From: Bacteroidales bacterium
GTDB lineage: Bacteria; Bacteroidota; Bacteroidia; Bacteroidales; UBA932
Direction: 5' to 3'
Assembly: GCA_017548445.1 (NCBI GenBank)
Contig: JAFYZZ010000026.1
Location: 1 to 16,587 of the forward strand
Length of the DNA stretch: 16,587 nucleotides
The translations under genes were made by a program, and so were the position numbers. This document shows positions 7,401-13,611 of this stretch, in pieces; the stretch's first letter is position 1; every line of letters starts with the position of its first letter. The notes under the pieces were generated by a model. That model was not told the origin of the DNA. It saw only the letters and a list, made by a program, of their open reading frames with translations, and ran no database searches.

Positions 7401-8410
7401 CCGGCACCGGCATCGGCCTGTATTTCGCCAAGACCATCACCGAGCTGCACCACGGCACCATCAAGGCGTCCAACAACCCGGACGGCGAAGGCTCCGTCTT
7501 CACGGTCACGCTGCCGCTGGGCAACGCGCACCTGAGCGACGAGGAGATCAAGGAGAAGGACCAGAAGGAAGGATACAAGATGGACCTGACCGTGCCGCAG
7601 ATCATTCTCCCCGAAGAGCCGCAGGGCGGCACGGGCCGGGAGAAGCACACGCTCCTGATCGCCGACGACAACAGCGAGATCCGCCACTGGCTGGCCAACG
7701 AGCTTGCCTCGGAATACCGGATCCTGCAGGCCGAGAACGGCAAGAACGCCTACACGATGGCCCTTTCCGAGCATCCCGACCTGCTCATCAGCGACGTCAT
7801 CATGCCCGGCATGGACGGCTTCGAGCTCTGCGAGAAGATCCGCAAGAATCCCAACATCAGCTCCCTGCCGGTCATCCTCCTGACGGCCCGCGTCATGGAC
7901 CAGGACAAGATCGAGGGTATGGAAGCCGGCGCCGACGCCTATATGACCAAGCCGTTCAACCTCGAGGTCCTGCGGACGACCGTGGAGAACCTGATCAAGG
8001 GTCGCGAGCGCCTAAAAGTCACGCTCACGCCGCCCAAGGTGGACGAAAGCGACATCCGCGCGGTCGGCATCAAGACTCCGGACGACCGCCTGCTCGAGCG
8101 CATCGTGCGCATCGTCAATGAGCACCTGGGTGACCCGGAGCTGACGGTCGAGCAGGTCGCGGGCGAGGTCGGCATCAGCCGCGTACATCTGCACCGCAAG
8201 CTCAAGGAGCTGACCGGCCAGACCTCGCGCGACTTCATCCGCAACCTGCGGCTGAAGAAAGCGGCGGAAATGCTGGCCGAAAAGAAATACGCCATCTCCG
8301 AACTGGCCGACGCCGTCGGCTTCCTGAGCGCGAGTTCCTTCACCACTGCCTTCAAGACGCTCTTCGGCGTCAGCCCGACCGAATACGGGCAGCAGCAGAA
8401 GGATTTGTAA
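4487..8410 (+). CDS. Hybrid two-component system (HTCS) sensor and AraC-type regulator of the PUL
   Basis: This 1307-residue single-chain regulator would sense an oligosaccharide in the periplasm and activate the PUL. The order is: signal peptide (1-22, ending LTLPAQ); about 640 residues of reg_prop beta-propeller repeats, the first reading GLSSSNINALYQDSRGNIWIAT; a Y_Y_Y domain (about 663-744); and a membrane span (about 746-772). The cytoplasmic part has a HisKA domain with phospho-acceptor His802 in SLSHEIRSP, an HATPase domain with Asn919 in LLSNALKYTP plus DTGKGLD and GTGIGLYFAK boxes, a receiver with Asp1060/Asp1061, phospho-acceptor Asp1103 and Lys1155, and a C-terminal AraC HTH pair (about 1210-1303). 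All key residues are present. The start at 4487 (or 4493) follows from the -7 box at 4467. It lies directly upstream of the susC gene. Confidence 0.95.
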   Translation: MTMRKFLLILLLFLAPLTLPAQRCIMLSVGDGLSSSNINALYQDSRGNIWIATDNGVSRYDGLGIRSYKHDPADPNSLAHNIVRCFAEDGQGRLLVGGQRGVQFYDPLTDAFSTPLELEPGVPYVGMVNHMLPYNDHTIWTSGDDLLKVVSEDDGNVSMAQLRIPIPTRWTGSLQMSEDGTVWCARHGDGIYKLNTGGFWSQYRPENFKDRFVVISNVVDGVIYASDHSGNVAHYDPATDRFVPDPTPGLEGFRFGNILNTGDGRVLFCTDGNGIQVLDVATGTWSQFRSDSIPCDPTTMSVHGILKDRDGNLWLAAYQRGVIMIPAQDVAFHYIGSHSYVSDVIGDMPVSSLLAERDGKLWVGTQGDGLYLLDADLSQLKHYKREDGFPDAIFDLTKDKAGNLWFGSFERGLWQLDPRSGVLVNTAKLNKDDRPAEIPRSIALDRSGLFWIGAMGYGLYCYDPVRHRTTQPNIQDETVNPRIADLLIRGNNLYIATAKGVYHLDITTQPLSVLHHALTDSQVYALAADSKNLYACTIDGLAILDPSTLDAKMITKADGMPDNAVYSVEIGPEGELWLCTSTRLVRYDPNNGSLGYAEDDLLVGEFLRKVSTAGPDGRVFFGGIDGITCFKPAELPAPGAPPHAKIVSFMVGGRHVPPQKDGTFVLPNTEHSCTVYFTTEEFDSPSNMQFRYSIDGKNWTKLARGQTSVTLGNLKPGRYKFLVKSVFWSRPTEPTSISIRVQPSWWGSVLAIGLYFLVGLLLLGVIIFLLRHVSQGRKELARYAREQSNKEEKLHFFLSLSHEIRSPMTLVKAPLQKLIETDPDPQRQRIYADIGRNADTVLQMLDQTMDISKADEGAMKLSFTPVALVQYVSDVCDLFRIQAEHNGQRLAFRYACSKDMEVWLDPNYFGKVVANLLSNALKYTPSGGNISVTVLAGSDTATVEVKDTGKGLDESEIQHIFNLFYQEQGAASGTGIGLYFAKTITELHHGTIKASNNPDGEGSVFTVTLPLGNAHLSDEEIKEKDQKEGYKMDLTVPQIILPEEPQGGTGREKHTLLIADDNSEIRHWLANELASEYRILQAENGKNAYTMALSEHPDLLISDVIMPGMDGFELCEKIRKNPNISSLPVILLTARVMDQDKIEGMEAGADAYMTKPFNLEVLRTTVENLIKGRERLKVTLTPPKVDESDIRAVGIKTPDDRLLERIVRIVNEHLGDPELTVEQVAGEVGISRVHLHRKLKELTGQTSRDFIRNLRLKKAAEMLAEKKYAISELADAVGFLSASSFTTAFKTLFGVSPTEYGQQQKDL

Positions 8411-8465
8411 CGCGGCGTAAAGGGAATGTAACACGCTGTTACCTCCATCAAGTTTTATGTTACAT
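8406..8465. promoter_or_regulatory. Candidate HTCS operator upstream of susC
   Basis: Four half-sites sit here: TGTAAC at 8406 and 8427, and TGTTAC at 8437 and 8458. Each like pair is exactly 21 bases apart, and the two inner sites form the palindrome GTAACA-CGC-TGTTAC (8428-8442). The first site overlaps the HTCS stop codon. The last site ends about 30 bases before the susC -7 box, near -45 relative to the predicted transcription start, a usual place for an activator. The core matches the element in front of the HTCS gene. Confidence 0.65.
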
Positions 8466-8494
8466 CGGAAGAAGGGTCTATAATAGGTGTGATC

Positions 8495-8502
8495 TATCTT
8501 TG
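8495..8502 (+). promoter_or_regulatory. -7 promoter box of the susCD operon
   Basis: TATCTTTG matches TAnnTTTG. It predicts transcription from about 8507 and a leader of about 50 bases before the susC start. A clear -33 element is lacking, which fits an activator-dependent promoter. Confidence 0.65.
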
Positions 8503-8558
8503 TCGGTGCTGTGACACGACAACTTCACAACCATTTATAACCTTTCATTCTAACTGTA

Positions 8559-11500
8559 ATGCTAAAACATCTGATGAAGGTGACCGGTATCCTGGCGATA
8601 CTCTTCACCGTTTGGGGAGGCTTCGACGCTTCCGCACAGAACCGCACCATCAGTGGCACAGTCGTTGACACCGGCGGACTGCCGGTCATCGGCGCCGCCG
8701 TCACCGTGGTCGGCAATTCAAAGATTGGTGCAGCCACCGATATTGATGGCGCATTCACCCTGAACATTCCTGAGGGGGCCAATATCTCCATCGAGAGCAT
8801 TGGTTACAAGTCACAGACCATCGCCGTCGGCACGCAGTCTGTCTTCAACATCGTCCTCGAAGAGGATACCGAGATGCTCGAAGAGACCGTCGTCATCGGT
8901 TACGGCGTCCAGAAAAAGAGCGACCTCTCCGGTTCCGTCGCATCCGTCAAGGCTGCGGACCTGGCAGACCGTTCCACTTCCGATGCCGCCGCCGCCCTCC
9001 AGGGCAAGGCAGCCGGTGTCCAGATCTTCAACGCTTCCGGTGCTCCGGGTGAGGGTTCTTCGATCCGCGTCCGCGGTATCTCCTCCAACAGCGGCTCCGG
9101 CCTCGGCCCGCTCCTCATCGTGGACGGTCTGAAAGTGGACAACATCAACTACCTCGATCCTTCGATGATCGAGTCCATGGAAGTCCTGAAGGACGCCGCC
9201 TCCGCCGCCATCTACGGTGCGCAGGCCGGTAACGGCGTCGTGCTCATCACCACCAAGAGCGGTTCCAAGAGCAAGGACGGCACCATCTTCTACAACTACA
9301 AGCTCTCCGTCGACCAGCTCGGTCACCACGCCCAGGTTATGAACGCGGCGCAGTACATCGACTGGCAGCACACCGCCGGCCTTCTCGGCACGCCTGAGGA
9401 ACTCATCGCCAACGGCACCTGGGACGGCGTGACCGACACCAACTGGGCGGATGTCCTCTACGGGATCGGCCGTACGCACAACCACACCTTCGGCGCCCAG
9501 GGCGGTAACGACCGCGGCTCCTACTTCCTGTCCCTCAACTATGTCGACCAGGACGGTATGGCCCGTGGCGACAAGGACGTCTACAAGCGTTTCACCGCCC
9601 AGATCAACGCCGACTACAAGATCAAGTCCTGGTTCACCGTCGGCACCAACACCTCCATCGAGCACTATGAGCGCCAGGCCCTCGGCGAGCACTCCGAGTA
9701 CGCCGGTAGCGGCGCCGGCCTGCTCGGTACCCTCATCATCGACCCGCTCACCCCGGTGTACTTCAAGTCCTACGATGAACTGAGCACCGGCATGCAGCTC
9801 GCCGTCGACGCCGGCAAGCAGAAAGTTTACGGTCCCGCCGAGCATCCCGACTGGTGGTATGCCACCTCCAAGATCCTCGAAGGTGACGGTATCAACCCGC
9901 TCATCTACCGCGACCGCAACCAGAACCGCAGCGAGGGCTGGAACATCCGCGGCACCGTGTTCGCCAACCTCACCCCGATCAAGGGCCTGGTGATCACCTC
10001 CCGCCTCGGTTACCGCATCGCCCAGAGCTACTCCAGCAACTTCGAGGAGCCTTACTACGTCAACGCGAAGGCTTACTCCACCGTTTATAAAGTCAGCGCG
10101 ACTTCTTCCCAGAACTACTACTATCAGTGGGAAAACTTCGCCAACTACAACAAGGACTTCGGCAAGCACAGCGTCAGCGCGATGGCCGGTATGTCCTATA
10201 CCCGTTCCGACAACCGCAGCGTCGGTGCCAGCATCGAAGGTGAGGATCCGCTCAAGGGTTACGCCGAGAACTTCCGTTACCTGACCCAGGACAACGGTTC
10301 CGGTACCAAGAGCATCAGCGGCGGCGCTCCGAGCCAGTCCGCCCAGATCTCCTACTTCGCCCGTCTCGGTTACACTTACGACAACCGTTATAATATCCAG
10401 ACCAACTTCCGCGCGGATGCGTTCGACTCTTCCAAGCTCTCCCCGAAGAACCGCTGGGGCTACTTCCCCTCCGTCTCCGGTTTCTGGAACGTCAGCAACG
10501 AGCGCTTCTTCAAGGACAACGTCAACAAGAACATCCTCAGTTTCCTGAAGGTCCGCGCCTCCTGGGGCGTCAACGGTAACATCGCCGTGCTCTCCGGTTA
10601 TCCTTACTCCACGTCGATCTCCTACAACAGCCAGAACTATCAGTTCGGCGACACCGAGGCCCTCACCCTGGGTTCCATCCCCGACGGCCTGGCCAACCCT
10701 GACCTGACCTGGGAGACCTCCGTGCAGACCGACCTCGGTCTCGACCTCCGGATGTTCAACAACCGCCTGACCTTCGGCTTCGACTGGTACAACAAGAACA
10801 CCGAGGGCCTGCTCGTGAACATTTCCCCTGTGGCGGAAGTGGGTATCGGCAGCACCACCGTCAACGCCGGCGCCGTCAACAACCGCGGCTTCGAGTTCGA
10901 ACTCGGCTGGCAGGACACCGTCGGCGACCTGCACTACAGCATCAACGGCAACCTGTCCACGCTGAAGAACACGGTCACCTACCTGGAGCCGACCGTCGGC
11001 CACCAGAGCGGTACCGGCTTCGCCAACTACAAGCTCAAGACCTACTTCGAGACCGGTTACCCGGTGTGGTATCTCCGCGGCTACAAGTACGCCGGCATCG
11101 GCGAGAACGGCAAGGCCAACTACTATGACATCGAGGGCAACATCACCCAGTCCCCGACCGACAACGACCTCCAGTACATCGGCAACACCCTTCCGACCCT
11201 GACCTACGGTCTGACCCTGCGCCTCGAGTGGAAGGGCCTCGACCTGACCGTCTTCGGCACCGGTGCCGCCGGCTACAACCTCGTGCCCTGCGTGTACCGT
11301 ACCCAGCACATGAACATCAACTCCCTGACCTACTTCTACGAGCAGGCCGGCAAGACCATCCCGACGATCGACAAGATCTGGGACCAGACGGACTTCTGGA
11401 GCTCCGATGCCACCATGTTCAAGGGTGATTACTTCAAGATCAAGCAGATCCAGCTCGGCTATTCCCTGCCGAAGAACTGGCTCAAGAAGGTCGCCATCAG

Positions 11501-11666
11501 CAGCATGCGTATCTATGCTTCCATGGACGACTGGTTCGTCCTGACGAACTATCCCGGCTTCGACCCGGAGACCGCTTCCACCGGCGCTTCGTCCGGCCGT
11601 GGCCTCGACAAGGGTTCCTACCCGAACGCCAAGCGTCTTCTCTTCGGTGTCAACATCTCCTTCTAA
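8559..11666 (+). CDS. SusC-like TonB-dependent outer-membrane transporter
   Basis: This 1035-residue protein imports oligosaccharides across the outer membrane together with its SusD partner, using TonB energy. It has a signal peptide (1-27, ending ASAQ) and an N-terminal carboxypeptidase-regulatory-like domain (about 28-102) with TISGTVVDTGGLPVIGAAV and DIDGAFTLNIP. The SusC signature EETVVIGYGVQKKSDLSGSV (about 108-127) follows, then the plug domain with IRVRGISS and LKDAASAAIYGAQAGNGVVLI (to about 235). The 22-strand barrel makes up the remainder and ends in LLFGVNISF with a terminal Phe, as outer-membrane proteins do. The start at 8559 is used; an in-frame ATG at 8574 (MKVTGILAI) is a possible alternative. 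The susD gene follows after 12 bases. The substrate cannot be read from the sequence; neighbouring enzymes suggest xylan-derived or arabinose-containing glycans. Confidence 0.96.
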   Translation: MLKHLMKVTGILAILFTVWGGFDASAQNRTISGTVVDTGGLPVIGAAVTVVGNSKIGAATDIDGAFTLNIPEGANISIESIGYKSQTIAVGTQSVFNIVLEEDTEMLEETVVIGYGVQKKSDLSGSVASVKAADLADRSTSDAAAALQGKAAGVQIFNASGAPGEGSSIRVRGISSNSGSGLGPLLIVDGLKVDNINYLDPSMIESMEVLKDAASAAIYGAQAGNGVVLITTKSGSKSKDGTIFYNYKLSVDQLGHHAQVMNAAQYIDWQHTAGLLGTPEELIANGTWDGVTDTNWADVLYGIGRTHNHTFGAQGGNDRGSYFLSLNYVDQDGMARGDKDVYKRFTAQINADYKIKSWFTVGTNTSIEHYERQALGEHSEYAGSGAGLLGTLIIDPLTPVYFKSYDELSTGMQLAVDAGKQKVYGPAEHPDWWYATSKILEGDGINPLIYRDRNQNRSEGWNIRGTVFANLTPIKGLVITSRLGYRIAQSYSSNFEEPYYVNAKAYSTVYKVSATSSQNYYYQWENFANYNKDFGKHSVSAMAGMSYTRSDNRSVGASIEGEDPLKGYAENFRYLTQDNGSGTKSISGGAPSQSAQISYFARLGYTYDNRYNIQTNFRADAFDSSKLSPKNRWGYFPSVSGFWNVSNERFFKDNVNKNILSFLKVRASWGVNGNIAVLSGYPYSTSISYNSQNYQFGDTEALTLGSIPDGLANPDLTWETSVQTDLGLDLRMFNNRLTFGFDWYNKNTEGLLVNISPVAEVGIGSTTVNAGAVNNRGFEFELGWQDTVGDLHYSINGNLSTLKNTVTYLEPTVGHQSGTGFANYKLKTYFETGYPVWYLRGYKYAGIGENGKANYYDIEGNITQSPTDNDLQYIGNTLPTLTYGLTLRLEWKGLDLTVFGTGAAGYNLVPCVYRTQHMNINSLTYFYEQAGKTIPTIDKIWDQTDFWSSDATMFKGDYFKIKQIQLGYSLPKNWLKKVAISSMRIYASMDDWFVLTNYPGFDPETASTGASSGRGLDKGSYPNAKRLLFGVNISF

Positions 11667-11678
11667 TCTGACAGTATC

Positions 11679-13466
11679 ATGAAAAAATATCTCATTTTTG
11701 GTTTGTCCGCTGCACTGGCGATGTTCACCACCACCTCGTGCAACCAGGACCTGCTGAATATCCAGCAGAAAGGTGTCATCGCCTACGAAGATTTCTACGA
11801 GACGGACGAAGACGCCAAGTCTGCCCTGACCGCGGTCTATGCTGAATTCATCAATACGTTCAACAACTCCGGCGGTGTCAACAACCCCTCCTGGAACGTG
11901 GTTTCCAACGCTTGCGGCGACGAGCTCTACTGGGGCGGCGGCAAGAAGAACGGTAGTAGCGAAGGCGCTCAGGACATGAACGAATTCCGCAACACCTACG
12001 ACAGCACCATCAAGCACATCAAGACCATCTACAAGCAGTTGTACAGCCTTATCTACAAGTGCAACCTGGTCATTGACCACTTCTATGGCGAGAACGGCGA
12101 ACTGATGACCTCGAAGACCAAGGAGGAGTGCGTGGCCGAAGCCCGCGTCATCCGCGCCTGGGCCCACTTCTATCTCGCCTCCTACTGGGGCACCCCGCCC
12201 CTCGTGGACCACGTCCTTCCCGGCGACGCCCGTCCGACCAACACCGACCATCAGGTCCTGATGAACTGGATCATCGACGAGTTCAAGGCCGCCCTTCCTT
12301 CCCTCCACCCGCGTGATTACTACGGTGCCACGGAAGGTGCCTACAGGATCACGGAAGGTGCCTGCCTCGCCTTCCTCGGCAGAGCGCAGATCTTCAACAA
12401 GGACTGGGCCGGTGCCAAGCAGAGCCTCAAGGCGGTCATCAACTCCGGCCAGTATGATCTGGTGCCTACCGAGAAGATCGCTGACCTCTTCCACGTGGCC
12501 GGTGACGGCTGCGAGGAGAAAGTCCTCGAGATGAACTATGTGTACAACGACACCTACGGCAAGTACGGCGGCGGCAAGTTCCACTATCAGCGCAACCAGG
12601 CCCTGTTCCTCCGTATGTTCAAGGCCTATCCGGACATCCTCATCAAGGAAGAGGGCTGGGGCAACAACTGCGCTCCGACCAAGCCCTTCGTCGACGCGAT
12701 GATGAGCCACGAGCCCAACTCCGCCCGCCGCAAGGCCTGGATGGCCTCCTACGAGGAGCTCATCGCCGACTACGACTACACCAACTTCAAGGGCAAGAAT
12801 GTCGATGCCAAGAGCGACGGCACCCTGATGACCCGTGAGGAGAAACTCATGGACCCGAACCGCGGTCTCGACTTCAACAAATACGAGGAACTGTACGCCA
12901 ACTACGGCTACTTCTTCCTGAAGTTCATGCCCCGCGCCTCCGACCTCATCCCGAACAACTCCACCGTGACCGAGGAGAACCGCATCGTGATGCGTTACGC
13001 CGAAGTCCTCCTCCTCTACGCCGAGGCCTGCGCCCAGAGCGGTTCCGACCTCGAAGACGGCCTGAAGTACCTCAACAAGGTGGCCGAGCGTGCCGGCGCC
13101 CCGCTGTATGACGCCTGCACCCTGGAGAACGTCAAGCAGGAGAAGTGGTTCGAACTGGCCTGGGAAGGCACCCGCTTCCTCGACCTCGTCCGCTGGGGCG
13201 ACGCCGCCGAGAAGCTCGCCTTCCGCGCCCACGACAAGACGCCGTACCTCTTCGACGAGTTCTACGTGCACAACACGAAGGGCAAGGAGATGAGCGGCCA
13301 GCCGCACAAGGCCAAGGTCATCTTCAAGGATGACGGCTGGGGCGCCTCCGGCGGCGGTTTCCAGAAAAAACACGAGCTCTATCCTTTCCCGTTCGACGTG
13401 GTCGAACTGAACCCCTGGAACGAGGAAACGGGCGAGGGCCTCAAGCAGAACCCCGGTTGGGAATAG
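11679..13466 (+). CDS. SusD/RagB-like surface glycan-binding lipoprotein
   Basis: This 595-residue lipoprotein caps the SusC barrel and captures glycan at the cell surface. The N-terminus is a lipoprotein signal, with Cys21 in FTTTSCNQDLLN. The family start QKGVIAYEDFYETDEDAKSALTAVYAEF follows, then TPR-like helices (about 100-260) with AEARVIRAWAHFYLASYWGTPPLVDH. The C-terminal half has the usual RYAEVLLLYAEACAQSG, ELAWEGTRFLDLVRWGD and PFPFDVVELNP...NPGWE motifs, so both RagB/SusD halves are complete. It is co-transcribed with the upstream susC gene and followed by a strong terminator at 13525-13552. Length is at the long end of the usual 500-600 range. The ligand is unknown. Confidence 0.96.
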   Translation: MKKYLIFGLSAALAMFTTTSCNQDLLNIQQKGVIAYEDFYETDEDAKSALTAVYAEFINTFNNSGGVNNPSWNVVSNACGDELYWGGGKKNGSSEGAQDMNEFRNTYDSTIKHIKTIYKQLYSLIYKCNLVIDHFYGENGELMTSKTKEECVAEARVIRAWAHFYLASYWGTPPLVDHVLPGDARPTNTDHQVLMNWIIDEFKAALPSLHPRDYYGATEGAYRITEGACLAFLGRAQIFNKDWAGAKQSLKAVINSGQYDLVPTEKIADLFHVAGDGCEEKVLEMNYVYNDTYGKYGGGKFHYQRNQALFLRMFKAYPDILIKEEGWGNNCAPTKPFVDAMMSHEPNSARRKAWMASYEELIADYDYTNFKGKNVDAKSDGTLMTREEKLMDPNRGLDFNKYEELYANYGYFFLKFMPRASDLIPNNSTVTEENRIVMRYAEVLLLYAEACAQSGSDLEDGLKYLNKVAERAGAPLYDACTLENVKQEKWFELAWEGTRFLDLVRWGDAAEKLAFRAHDKTPYLFDEFYVHNTKGKEMSGQPHKAKVIFKDDGWGASGGGFQKKHELYPFPFDVVELNPWNEETGEGLKQNPGWE

Positions 13467-13524
13467 AGTATTTCTTTTTAGTAGTGAAAAACCACAATAT
13501 ATAAGGGTTAATTATTAGGAACGG

Positions 13525-13560
13525 AAAAGCCGGCCCGTGAGGGTCGGCTTTTCTAATTTT
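13525..13560 (+). terminator. Rho-independent terminator after susCD
   Basis: A 12-bp stem (AAAAGCCGGCCC pairing with GGGTCGGCTTTT, with one G-U pair) encloses a GTGA loop of the GNRA type (13525-13552), followed by CTAATTTTT. It lies 58 bases after the susD stop and isolates susCD from the next gene. The A/T ends of the stem suggest that it could also act on the other strand. Confidence 0.85.
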
Positions 13561-13573
13561 TGGAAGTATTTGC

Positions 13574-13581
13574 TATCTTTG
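13574..13581 (+). promoter_or_regulatory. -7 promoter box of the esterase-arabinofuranosidase gene
   Basis: TATCTTTG matches TAnnTTTG, 30 bases before the ATG at 13612 and directly after the susCD terminator. No TGTAAC/TGTTAC half-site was found in this gap, so regulation may differ from that of susCD. Confidence 0.6.
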
Positions 13582-13611
13582 GTGACGCTGACACAAAACC
13601 AATCATCCAAT

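Noticed and set aside
8811..13373. A 1520-codon open frame on the minus strand across susC and susD
   Set aside because: It is the antisense shadow of two certain genes. Strong third-position G/C bias removes stop codons on the other strand. The translation is Val/Gly/Glu/Leu-rich with no domain pattern, and it runs across the boundary between two genes.
13582..13611. Similarity between the leader of the esterase-GH51 gene and the susC leader after their TATCTTTG boxes (both have GGTG..CTG..ACAC)
   Set aside because: The match is short, gapped and without symmetry, so it is too weak to call a shared site.
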